The notes below the pieces were generated by a model. That model made no database searches, had not been told where the DNA came from, and saw only the letters and a program-made list of their open reading frames with translations. A program made the position numbers and the translations under genes. 34,491 bases of DNA from Pseudomonadota bacterium (GTDB lineage Bacteria; Pseudomonadota; Gammaproteobacteria; Arenicellales; UBA868). The DNA is taken from NCBI GenBank assembly GCA_018672825.1, contig JABHUE010000075.1, forward strand, positions 1 to 34,491, written 5' to 3'. Positions 6,689 to 14,200 of this stretch are shown one piece after another (position 1 is the first letter of the stretch; every line of letters starts with the position of its first letter).

Positions 6689-7735
6689 CTAAAGGGAAAG
6701 CGCTTCTATCGAACATCCCTCAAAAACGCCATTCCGCGGCTCGCCACTGGCTCGATGTCGCTCCAGGAGCCCGGCGGCCTGGTGGCGCCAGTGATGACTT
6801 CCTTTGCGCACGATTTTTCGCAGGGGTTGAAAATCCCCTCCATCAACCCAGCGCTGATAGGCGTTAAATAGCGACGGAAACAACTGCCGGCGAATGCCCG
6901 TCATGGTCGCAAAATAAAAGTGTAAAGGAGATTTTTCTTCCTGACTCAATAGCGCCGGTAGCACCATCATGCAATCAGCAAGCAGGTCTCGAACCGCGCG
7001 AATCAAAATCTCTTGTGCTCGGTCGCTTGCAGCCATCACCATCTGATTCCAATCGTCTCCTAGACACTCTCCGCATATTTTTTCTCCCAATTCATGCAGG
7101 ATCGCAAACTCACTAAATTGCTCAGCCATCCGGTCAAGCGCGGTCTCTGGATCTTGACCAAATCCGTAACCCGCGAGTGTTCGGGCCATCGCATTTTTAG
7201 GTTTTTTCCACCGCCACTCCTCAATCATCTCCCATAAAACCCGACGAAGCGCTTCTTGCCGAATCCATATCGTGGTGCCGCGCGTCATCGCAGGAGGCGC
7301 GATCAGTTCACGAACAACCTCTTCTCCCGTATAAAAAAGCTCATACCCGTCTCCTCGCTCAAATGTGGTCAGGCGACCCAGCGAAAATACCGGTTTATCG
7401 AATCGACCAATCCCCGCGCTATAGCCATAGCCTTTCGGTACAAGCCAGCTGTTGATCTGATCGATGTCAAAAGCATCGACTTCACCCATCGGCAACGGAA
7501 TCCTGCGGTACGACTGACCTTCCAAGGTGTCCCAATATTGCTCACGCGCCGATACCCACTCCCCCACCATCCCTGCATTCAGGCTCGCATCGTAGGGTAG
7601 ATTCTGTTCCCACCTAAAATACTCTCTCATATGCATTAAATAAACGCATAACGAATAATCACCTGCGTGCTCTGCGTCAGAGAGATCGCAGTTGTATTTG
7701 ATTGACTCAATAAACAAATCGGGAAGTGACGACAT
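6689..7735 (-). CDS. Conserved hypothetical protein, possibly Sfum_1244 family (348 aa)
   Basis: This 348-aa soluble protein begins MSSLPDLFIESIKYNCDLSDAEHAG and contains the distinctive MHMREYFRWE segment near residues 34-43. A region rich in aromatic and charged residues (LFYTGEEVVRELIAPPA) follows. The architecture resembles what I recall as the Sfum_1244 family, whose function is unknown; that assignment is tentative. There is no signal peptide. One CxxC occurs (CGEC, in EKICGECLGDDW), but no full metal site is evident. It is convergent with the 67-aa gene and divergent from the 204-aa gene, with only 19 bases between the two starts. Any promoter must therefore overlap coding sequence. 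Confidence 0.7.
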   Translation of the reverse strand: MSSLPDLFIESIKYNCDLSDAEHAGDYSLCVYLMHMREYFRWEQNLPYDASLNAGMVGEWVSAREQYWDTLEGQSYRRIPLPMGEVDAFDIDQINSWLVPKGYGYSAGIGRFDKPVFSLGRLTTFERGDGYELFYTGEEVVRELIAPPAMTRGTTIWIRQEALRRVLWEMIEEWRWKKPKNAMARTLAGYGFGQDPETALDRMAEQFSEFAILHELGEKICGECLGDDWNQMVMAASDRAQEILIRAVRDLLADCMMVLPALLSQEEKSPLHFYFATMTGIRRQLFPSLFNAYQRWVDGGDFQPLRKIVRKGSHHWRHQAAGLLERHRASGEPRNGVFEGCSIEALSL

Positions 7736-7754
7736 CTGTAAACCTTAAGATAAA

Positions 7755-8369
7755 ATGACCGTGAGAAGCAACACTATGGCGACAAGAATCCGCGACCGGT
7801 GGCGAAATGCCGGACAACCTGTTCCGCTTGAGGAAAATGCAAAAGCGCTGGCTTACGTATGCTGGCAACTCGCATTAACCTCTGCCCGTAATCTACACGC
7901 GGAGGATTACATCTATGATGATGACCAACAACGGGTTGGGGTCATTCGAGAATATCTGATCTTCCTCGTACACGTCGCGGACCGACTGGCTTTTGATATT
8001 CTCGGCGAAGACGATCGGCCTGAGTTTGTGTCCGCGCTCGCCTACAATTGCGGGTCGCAACTACAACGCAACGCCAGCGAAATCTTGGGATCCGGGGAAT
8101 ATCGCGATGCGTTTATTACCGCGCTTAACGATCGCAATTCTGATTACGGTCAATGCTCATTTCAAAGCGGTTTACCGGGATACAGTCTTTTGCGTGTTTT
8201 TGGAGATCGAGTCAAAGCAATAATGGGGGATAACCAAACCAATCGGTGGGTGATTGATCAAGTCATGGAGGTCGACGGCCCTGATCTTGCAAAAAGACTT
8301 TCAAAGTCGTTTAGCAACTTGGTCAAAGGCTCCTCAGTTGACGAGCCTCGTGATGGATTTTCGCCCTAA
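7755..8369 (+). CDS. Hypothetical protein (about 200 aa)
   Basis: I do not recognise the family. The soluble protein is mostly helical. Features include the segments ALAYVCWQLALTSARNLH and VIREYLIFLVHVADRLAFD, and a tyrosine/serine-rich turn DYGQCSFQSGLPGYSLLRVFG. No signal peptide or metal motif is visible. Two ATG codons are possible, 7755 and 7776; neither has a strong ribosome site, and I list the longer form. It is divergent from the 348-aa gene, with 19 bases between starts. The pair may share a control region and a function. It lies inside the block of unknown genes between dsr and sox. Confidence 0.65.
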   Translation: MTVRSNTMATRIRDRWRNAGQPVPLEENAKALAYVCWQLALTSARNLHAEDYIYDDDQQRVGVIREYLIFLVHVADRLAFDILGEDDRPEFVSALAYNCGSQLQRNASEILGSGEYRDAFITALNDRNSDYGQCSFQSGLPGYSLLRVFGDRVKAIMGDNQTNRWVIDQVMEVDGPDLAKRLSKSFSNLVKGSSVDEPRDGFSP

Positions 8370-8377
8370 CGTCGAAA

Positions 8378-8575
8378 TTACGATTTTTTGAAATCCGATG
8401 CGCTGTCTGTATTGTGGTTCTGCCCGTCCTCGTAACCCGCTGAATAAGCCGACGAAACACGCTGTTCCTCGCGTTCCGGATTACCCAAATAACCCCCTAC
8501 CCATCCCTGGACATAGTCAGGATCAACACCCATTTTTTCCAGCGTATCGACGGTTTCATAGTAGATCGCGCCCAT
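8378..8575 (-). CDS. Small conserved hypothetical protein (65 aa)
   Basis: This 65-aa protein has a striking conserved-looking core, YVQGWVGGYLGNPEREEQR followed by SAYSAGYEDG. I remember similar short proteins from sulfur-oxidising bacteria but know no function. There is no signal peptide and no cysteine. GGAG lies 8 bases before the ATG. It is convergent with the 204-aa gene and divergent from the DsrS-like gene. Its glycine/aromatic composition suggests a small globular binding module. Confidence 0.65.
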   Translation of the reverse strand: MGAIYYETVDTLEKMGVDPDYVQGWVGGYLGNPEREEQRVSSAYSAGYEDGQNHNTDSASDFKKS

Positions 8576-8615
8576 AGTAATCTCCAGTAATCAAAAAAAT
8601 TTCTTCGATATTACC

Positions 8616-8653
8616 CTCACCCCCGCCGAACCGGGATATCCCCCTTGGGTGAG
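8616..8653. repeat. Nested inverted repeats upstream of dsrS-like gene
   Basis: CTCACCC (8616-8622) and GGGTGAG (8647-8653) are exact reverse complements. Between them lies the palindrome GGGATATCCC (8633-8642). The structure sits in the 150-base divergent gap between the 65-aa gene and the DsrS-like gene and could be an operator or a small RNA hairpin. Function is inference. Confidence 0.35.
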
Positions 8654-8725
8654 AGAGAACGATTTGCAGTGTGGCCTAAAAAGCGCCCTAATTAATAAAA
8701 ATTGATAAATATTGAATTTGAATCC

Positions 8726-9838
8726 ATGGATCTCTCGCAAGAAGACAGCCTACGACTCAACGTTTTGGCCAAAACCTCAGTCGCCATACGGATCGATGAA
8801 AATCAACAGGTTATTTTTGGCCTCGCCGACAGCAAAGAGCGAAGAATTGATCTCAAACCCTCGGGCAATACAGGCCAATACCTGCGTCTGATTCGCGAAC
8901 ACCTTTCCAACGTCGTGCTCGGAACGCCCGGTGGCTACCCGGTGTTTATTCAGCGCTGGACCCGAAGTGGCGCGCTTGGTGCTGAACGATTGAGCAAATT
9001 ACTTTGCCTGGGTGAAACAGAGGCTATTGTTGCTGTCGCCGCTTCACCGAACATTACTGACACGTTGGCAGGCAGAGCGTGGTGGTGCCTCCCCACTGCA
9101 GAAGTGGCGCGTCTCATGTTGAGTCGAACTCAAGTCATCCAAGGCAGAACCGGTCCCCCGCTGGCGCAGTTTCTGCTTGAACATCTCCCGTTCGAAATTG
9201 AAAGCACGGTCATCATTCAAACCGTGCACATTCTGCTCGTCTCGGAACTGATTGATCAATCTGCGAAAGCCCAACTCTGGGCACAAGGACAAAAAAATCC
9301 TGCCTACCTTATCGGGTTCCTGAGCGCAGGCCCCGAATATATGATTCAAACTGACTCTCAAAAATCCAGCGAAACAGAGGATCTGGCCCAACTGTCCAAC
9401 ACTGTTGCCCAGCACATTGAGCGCGCCCTCTCACAAACAGGGAAACACTATCTTGAGGGTTGCACGCGCGCGCTACGAACCGCAACCGATATGGACTCTG
9501 TCGTCGAAACGTTGGAAGCGTTGCATAGATTTCTCATGCCAATCGCGGACACCCAGCAACTCCCTCGAACACCTCATTTGCTCAGTATTGCCGCTCGCGA
9601 GCGTTTTAATTGGGTCGCCTCTAAAATTGACGATGCAGAATTCGCCCTGATCCTTAATCGCCATCCTGAAACCGAGATCAAAGCGATAATCTTACTCAGC
9701 CTTGTCGGTGAACCCCTCGTCGCGCCCATATTCGCCGTCACTGACGCAAGCGGCAGTTTGATGCGAAAAAAACTGACGCCCGCACTCGATCCCGCGTTTG
9801 CGGCAATCAAAGCGCTAGGCATCGCCGAAGATCACTAG
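8726..9838 (+). CDS. dsrS: DsrS-like cytoplasmic sulfur-oxidation protein
   Basis: This is a soluble protein of about 370 aa. The segments MDLSQEDSLRLNVL, VLGTPGGYPVFIQRWTR and LAGRAWWCLPTAEVARLML match what I recall of DsrS, a protein encoded at the end of the dsr operon in Allochromatium. Its precise role is unclear; it has been linked to dsr expression or sulfur-globule oxidation (family knowledge, limited). I chose the ATG at 8726, although a TTG at 8702 extends the frame by 8 codons. No signal peptide is present. Here it is separated from dsrAB by about 5.7 kb of unknown genes. Its stop codon overlaps that of soxB on the other strand. The identity is probable rather than certain. Confidence 0.66.
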   Translation: MDLSQEDSLRLNVLAKTSVAIRIDENQQVIFGLADSKERRIDLKPSGNTGQYLRLIREHLSNVVLGTPGGYPVFIQRWTRSGALGAERLSKLLCLGETEAIVAVAASPNITDTLAGRAWWCLPTAEVARLMLSRTQVIQGRTGPPLAQFLLEHLPFEIESTVIIQTVHILLVSELIDQSAKAQLWAQGQKNPAYLIGFLSAGPEYMIQTDSQKSSETEDLAQLSNTVAQHIERALSQTGKHYLEGCTRALRTATDMDSVVETLEALHRFLMPIADTQQLPRTPHLLSIAARERFNWVASKIDDAEFALILNRHPETEIKAIILLSLVGEPLVAPIFAVTDASGSLMRKKLTPALDPAFAAIKALGIAEDH

Positions 9839-11583
9839 ATCGAAACGTATCCTGGATTGTTTTTGATACCTTTTACTTTAGGGACATTCGCCACAACGTC
9901 TTGAATCACTTTACGATCACGTAAATACTCAGCCAGGACATCCCAGATATCCGGCAGCTCATCCGGCTGAGGATTCACACTGGCCCATCCCGCCACCTTG
10001 TAAAGACGAGAAGGATCGATTGGCTTTCCGTTAAGTTCAAGATCAGACAAACGCTGGCCCATCGGAGCGGAAGGATTAATTGCATAGCGTAATCCACCAA
10101 TCCGAACCATATCGCCGCCCATCTGGTAATAGGGATCCGTATTGAAAAGATTGTCTGCAATATCCTCGAGAACCAGCTTAATGTTTTCACCCGTAAGCTC
10201 ATTTAGCGTCGATTTAGCATAAGTAATACCCGTCTGATCCATGACTCGCTCGACCGTTATGTCATCTCCCGGAAGCAAGCTCGTCCCCCATCTAAAACCG
10301 GGCGAAAACGCGATATCGGCACCCCGAACCTCCATTAGCGCGTCCACAATCACCTGATCAAAAGTACCGGTAAAGTTTCCCCGCCGATACAAGGTGGTCT
10401 CAGTTTTTGCCAAAACAGTCTCGAGCTGCTGTTTAAACGGTTCTCGCACGCCCTCGATATAAGCTGACATTTCCGGGTCAGCGGGCAGCAAATTAGCAAA
10501 TATAGGCAACAGACGATAGCGAAAATCAGCAACCTTCCCATCGCGGACGTCAAGATCCATTACCGAGAGAAACTTGCTATTCGATCCTGAATTTGCAACT
10601 AATGTTTTGCCGCGAGCATTCTGAATCACACTCGGCATTGGCATCCCATCATGCGTATGTCCGCCCAGAATGACATCAATTCCCGTAACGCGACTGGCGA
10701 GTTTTAAATCAACGTCCATTCCATTGTGAGACAAAAGCACGACGACTTGTGCGCCTTGGGCGCGAACCTCATCAACCATCTGTTGACATTGCTCCTCTCG
10801 AATACCAAAACTCCAATCCTCAATGAGATATCGCGGGTTTGCCAGTGTGGTATACGGGAAAGCCTGTCCAATAATGCCGACTGGAATACCGTTCATTTCC
10901 CGAAGGGTATACGGCTTAAAAACCTGTCCTGATTCCTGATCAAAAGCCGGTTTATCGTCAAACGAAGCGTCTTCCGTCAACATGATGTTCTGCGCCAAAA
11001 ATTCAATAGGCGACAGCTGGGTGTCTACGATCTCACGGACACGATCAATGCCGTACGTGAACTCCCAATGACCGGTCATGATGTCAACACCCAGTAACTT
11101 ACAGGCTTCCACCATGTCCTGACCCTGCGTCCACAGTGCTGTGGCAGAGCCTTGCCAGGTGTCGCCACCATCCATCAAAAGGCTGTTTGGACGTGAGGCT
11201 CTGAGCTGCTTCACCAATGTCGCAAGGTGCGCAAAACCACCGACCTTTCCGTATTTACGTGCGGCAGCCTCAAAGTCCAAATAAGTAAAAGCATGCGCAT
11301 TTGCAGAATGGGCAGCCACTTTAAAATGATTGAGAAAATGCTCCCCGACAACGTGAGGCGGTTTGCCTAGAGCGTTGCCGATACCGATATTGAAATTCGG
11401 CTCCCGAAAATACACAGGCATTAATTGCGCATGACAGTCGGTGAAGTGCAAAAGGGAAAGATTGCCGAATATCGGCACGTCGTAGTCGACACTCGCATCA
11501 GCAAATACTCGGTTATTTACCGCCATTCCCGCAGCACTTGCCATGGCAAGCAAACGCATGAACTCTCGTCGATTTAAACTCAT
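9835..11583 (-). CDS. soxB: SoxB, thiosulfohydrolase
   Basis: SoxB is the periplasmic dinuclear-manganese enzyme that hydrolyses the sulfone group from thiosulfate bound to SoxY and releases sulfate. The 582-aa sequence begins with a Tat signal (NRREFMRLLAMASAAG). It shows the metallophosphoesterase metal motifs HFTDCHAQ, MDGGDTWQGS, GHWEFTYG, SHNGMDVD and GGHTHDG, then the 5'-nucleotidase C-terminal domain. The ATG at 11583 is preceded by AGGAAGG; the frame upstream to 11649 is not SoxB-like. It is the last sox gene but is separated from soxA by a terminator-like structure. Its stop shares a CTAG with the dsrS-like stop. Confidence 0.96.
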   Translation of the reverse strand: MSLNRREFMRLLAMASAAGMAVNNRVFADASVDYDVPIFGNLSLLHFTDCHAQLMPVYFREPNFNIGIGNALGKPPHVVGEHFLNHFKVAAHSANAHAFTYLDFEAAARKYGKVGGFAHLATLVKQLRASRPNSLLMDGGDTWQGSATALWTQGQDMVEACKLLGVDIMTGHWEFTYGIDRVREIVDTQLSPIEFLAQNIMLTEDASFDDKPAFDQESGQVFKPYTLREMNGIPVGIIGQAFPYTTLANPRYLIEDWSFGIREEQCQQMVDEVRAQGAQVVVLLSHNGMDVDLKLASRVTGIDVILGGHTHDGMPMPSVIQNARGKTLVANSGSNSKFLSVMDLDVRDGKVADFRYRLLPIFANLLPADPEMSAYIEGVREPFKQQLETVLAKTETTLYRRGNFTGTFDQVIVDALMEVRGADIAFSPGFRWGTSLLPGDDITVERVMDQTGITYAKSTLNELTGENIKLVLEDIADNLFNTDPYYQMGGDMVRIGGLRYAINPSAPMGQRLSDLELNGKPIDPSRLYKVAGWASVNPQPDELPDIWDVLAEYLRDRKVIQDVVANVPKVKGIKNNPGYVSI

Positions 11584-11632
11584 ATCAGCCTTCCTCTCGC
11601 GATTACCAGTATTTAAAGGGAGTTTTAGGGAC

Positions 11633-11663
11633 AAAAAAACCCGGCTCACTCGCCAGGTTTTTT
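11633..11663 (-). terminator. Rho-independent terminator-like hairpin between soxA and soxB
   Basis: Read on the minus strand, an 8-bp stem AACCTGGC/GCCGGGTT (one G-T wobble) with a 6-base loop is followed directly by seven T residues. It lies after the soxA stop and before soxB. By form it is a standard intrinsic terminator, though its place inside the sox cluster makes readthrough or a separate soxB promoter likely. Confidence 0.75.
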
Positions 11664-11670
11664 AACTCAT

Positions 11671-11700
11671 GATGCCGAAGCGATTCATCGCTTCGGCATC
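11671..11700 (-). repeat. Perfect 12-bp stem hairpin downstream of soxA
   Basis: GATGCCGAAGCG (11671-11682) and CGCTTCGGCATC (11689-11700) are exact reverse complements around the loop ATTCAT. The structure starts 17 bases after the soxA stop and is followed by the T-rich terminator-like hairpin. It may stabilise the 3' end of soxXYZA mRNA or act with the terminator. No T run follows it directly. Confidence 0.75.
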
Positions 11701-11717
11701 GATCGAAATGAGAGAAT

Positions 11718-12572
11718 TTACTGACGCAGGCTCGGTACCTTCAATGGAATACCGGTATTCATCACAGACTCGTAAAACTCCAGCGCTTTATACTCTTCGC
11801 CCTGCGCTTTAAATGGATGTGCGCGGACCTGCTTGGTACAGCCGCCATAACGGCGATGAATCGTGCCCCAAGGTTTACCCGCAACTTGCCACTTCGTCCG
11901 CCATACGGGAAAGCCGACGCCGTGACCAAGACCCGCACTTAAAACATCGCCCCGAACGCTGTTACCCGAGTTATGGACATGACAATCAGCACAGGAAAAA
12001 TTTAACTGGCCGCGTTTTGCCCAATAAATCTGTCGCCCCTGAGCATACCAATCCTGAGCGCCGGGATCAGAGTAATCAACCGCCATCCGCTCACCATTAA
12101 ACTGCGACTTGTAATGAGCAACCAGTCTGGCCATCTTGCCACGCTTGACGTTCTTGATGATTTCTTCGCCGTTTGCTTTCAAACACGCGTTGATATCGCC
12201 CTCGATGGTGCGCAAATCCCCGCTGGCGGGGTCAAACACCGGATAGGTATTACCCGGGGCCAGGTCACAATCGGCAAGCGACTTCCCATTCGCAAATGGC
12301 GCGCTCCATTCGGTAGCCGCCTTTTCCATCTCAGGCTCATACTGAGGAAAATCCATATTGATTTCCCAGTTGGCGCGTCGCGCGGCATATTGCGGCAACG
12401 CGTTGACCCCGTCTTGGAAATCATCAAGGGTCAGCCCCGGAAAACGTTTCAGAAAAAATCCCTGAAACTCTTCGATATCTTTTGAGATTTCCGCCTCAGA
12501 GATCGCTTGAACGGCTGATGCCCCTGTCATCGCGATGCCTGCTGCTAGGGATATCATTAATAGTCTTTTCAT
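11718..12572 (-). CDS. soxA: SoxA, L-cysteine S-thiosulfotransferase subunit (single heme)
   Basis: SoxA and SoxX form the periplasmic c-type cytochrome that oxidatively couples thiosulfate to the SoxY cysteine. The 284-aa precursor has a Sec signal (MKRLLMISLAAGIAMTGASA). It has one heme site, C194-ADCH-198, and the catalytic cysteine C245 (RRYGGC), the ligand that carries a persulfide. The N-terminal domain has no second CxxCH; C102 and C130 are the remaining cysteines there, as in single-heme SoxA types. The ribosome site AAAAGGAGAG precedes the ATG. It follows soxZ by 64 bases. A strong hairpin and terminator follow. Confidence 0.95.
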   Translation of the reverse strand: MKRLLMISLAAGIAMTGASAVQAISEAEISKDIEEFQGFFLKRFPGLTLDDFQDGVNALPQYAARRANWEINMDFPQYEPEMEKAATEWSAPFANGKSLADCDLAPGNTYPVFDPASGDLRTIEGDINACLKANGEEIIKNVKRGKMARLVAHYKSQFNGERMAVDYSDPGAQDWYAQGRQIYWAKRGQLNFSCADCHVHNSGNSVRGDVLSAGLGHGVGFPVWRTKWQVAGKPWGTIHRRYGGCTKQVRAHPFKAQGEEYKALEFYESVMNTGIPLKVPSLRQ

Positions 12573-12636
12573 TTGTTCGACTCTCCTTTTAGTGTCGATG
12601 CCTTAGCGCCTGACCGCCCAAGCGCAGGCAAATCAA

Positions 12637-12951
12637 TTACGATACCGTTTTTTCCGCGCTGTCTGATTCGCCCATGTTGTCTACCCAGCTTACCGTGACC
12701 GTATCGCCTGATTTGGAATTAGCCAGATGAATACTAATCAGGGGATTCGTGGAAACGCCTGTCCCGAGGTCCGCTTGCGCAACCGCCGTTCCGTTAAGCG
12801 CGAACTCCATGGTTTTAATAAAATGGGCAGGAATCTTTTCCCCCGTTTTTTTATCTTTCCGAAGACCGGTTTCCATGGGATGCTTGGCGAGGACCATCAC
12901 ATCATGGCCGCCCTCAGCGCTCTTTTTAATTTTCATTTTGGTCGATGCCAT
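12637..12951 (-). CDS. soxZ: SoxZ, thiosulfate carrier partner
   Basis: SoxZ is the 104-aa partner of SoxY in the periplasmic SoxYZ carrier. The sequence shows the small beta-sandwich (Ig-like) pattern, with MASTKMKIKKSAEGGHDVMV at the start and a final strand GDTVTVSWVDNMGESDSAEKT. It has no signal peptide and is expected to cross the membrane by riding with the Tat-exported SoxY (family knowledge). CAGGAGAG lies before the ATG. It is 31 bases downstream of soxY and upstream of soxA. Length and position are canonical. Confidence 0.95.
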   Translation of the reverse strand: MASTKMKIKKSAEGGHDVMVLAKHPMETGLRKDKKTGEKIPAHFIKTMEFALNGTAVAQADLGTGVSTNPLISIHLANSKSGDTVTVSWVDNMGESDSAEKTVS

Positions 12952-12982
12952 TATTTACTCTCCTACTGAATACTGTGAGGGA

Positions 12983-13453
12983 TTAGCCGCCGCAACCGCC
13001 GACCGTTACTTTAATTTCTTGGGAGGTCATGTAAATCTTGCCACCCGCTTTCACGTAGCAATTTACCGGTGACGTCTGTCCCATCTTGATTCGCGCACTG
13101 TACATCGCGCCGGCGCCGCCGCCCATCACCTCTAGTCCTGTTGTAAAAGGAGCTGGGTTTTTCACGACAATCACACCGATTGATTCCACATTGGCGAGGG
13201 ACGTCATCACCTTAATCGGGACAACCGCGCCATTTTCGGCCTGCAGCGGTGCTTTTAATGATACTTCGTCACTTTCAACTACGTCGGATGATCCGAAGAA
13301 AGCTTCGAGCGCCTCGGCTTCTGGCCGCGGTCCAAACGCACTCTCCGGCCAAGCTGCGGCTAAGACTCGAGTTGGGCTCAACAGGCCCGCGCCCGCAGCC
13401 ACGGCAAGTGTGCTGGCGGCTACTGATCCTTTCAGAAATATTCTTCGTTTCAT
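12983..13453 (-). CDS. soxY: SoxY, thiosulfate carrier with swinging-arm cysteine
   Basis: SoxY holds the sulfur substrate covalently on a C-terminal cysteine during the whole Sox cycle. The 156-aa precursor has a Tat signal (MKRRIFLKGSVAAST) and ends in the diagnostic GGCGG, with C154 as the carrier residue. The Ig-like domain shows VSLKAPLQAENGAVVPIKV. GAGGAAGAG lies before the ATG. It stands between soxX and soxZ in the usual order. Because soxCD is missing nearby, the sulfane sulfur left on SoxY would presumably be passed to stored sulfur and then the rDsr route. Confidence 0.96.
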   Translation of the reverse strand: MKRRIFLKGSVAASTLAVAAGAGLLSPTRVLAAAWPESAFGPRPEAEALEAFFGSSDVVESDEVSLKAPLQAENGAVVPIKVMTSLANVESIGVIVVKNPAPFTTGLEVMGGGAGAMYSARIKMGQTSPVNCYVKAGGKIYMTSQEIKVTVGGCGG

Positions 13454-13530
13454 AACTTATCTCTTCCTCAATTTTTTAAACTGTTTCAAATAGTAGATCG
13501 TGATTAAAAACCGTGTCGATAAAAACGCTA

Positions 13531-13956
13531 CTAAATCGATAGCAACCAATCAACGAGATTGTCAATATCTTGCTCACTAATCAACTTGTGCTTTCCAAAA
13601 GGCGGCATGGACGTGTTCGGATTTTTAACCGTTGGATCCCAAATGTGCGCCCTGAGATCCTCGCGATTTGGATAACGCGCTTTCATCGCCACGAGCGGAG
13701 GCGCAATATTGCCGCCCGTCGGAAAACCTTCAGGCCAAGGGCTCACCATAGCCTGATGACAGGCCAAGCAATTACCGCCCCGTCGATTAACCGCAACGCA
13801 CCATCCCTTAATGACACTGTCGGCATCTTTTGCCACTTTTTTACACTCTTTATCAGTGGGCCATTCTCCCGCCTGGGCGACTGGGCTAACCCCAACAGTT
13901 AAGATCATTGATACCGCTGCCGCGAAAGCAAGCAAACCTGTCTTTAATCTATGCAT
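13531..13956 (-). CDS. soxX: SoxX, monoheme cytochrome c of SoxAX
   Basis: This 141-aa precursor has a Sec signal (MHRLKTGLLAFAAAVSMILT) and one heme c motif, CLACH at 63-67. A C-terminal NTSMPPFGKH carries the probable methionine heme ligand. SoxX accepts electrons released when thiosulfate is coupled to SoxY. I chose the ATG at 13956, preceded by the strong site GGAGGAG; the frame extends 30 codons further up to 14046 but lacks secretion features. It is the first gene of the sox cluster, and its promoter should lie in 13957-14200, where I see no clear -10/-35. Confidence 0.95.
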   Translation of the reverse strand: MHRLKTGLLAFAAAVSMILTVGVSPVAQAGEWPTDKECKKVAKDADSVIKGWCVAVNRRGGNCLACHQAMVSPWPEGFPTGGNIAPPLVAMKARYPNREDLRAHIWDPTVKNPNTSMPPFGKHKLISEQDIDNLVDWLLSI

Positions 13957-14200
13957 TTTTCTCCTCCAGTTACTCCGCTTCGCAGTTATGCAATCTACAA
14001 GCGGTTCGTTGCGATCTAGTGAGCAGGCTTCAGTAAGCTTTGACATAGATCATTTCATCGACAGAATCTATCGACATTTTTACCCAAAAGGCATGGATCT
14101 CGCAAGCCTATTAATTTCCATGCGGGCGCTACAGGATGTTCAAAACCGAATGGATCATTTTATTAAAACTGCCCTCCGGTCTCTCTTTTCGAGATAAACG

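Noticed and set aside
13811-14197. 128-aa plus-strand frame overlapping the soxX start and the gap before it
   Set aside because: It covers the soxX signal-peptide region antisense and has no ribosome site. The rest of the gap looks like control DNA rather than a gene.
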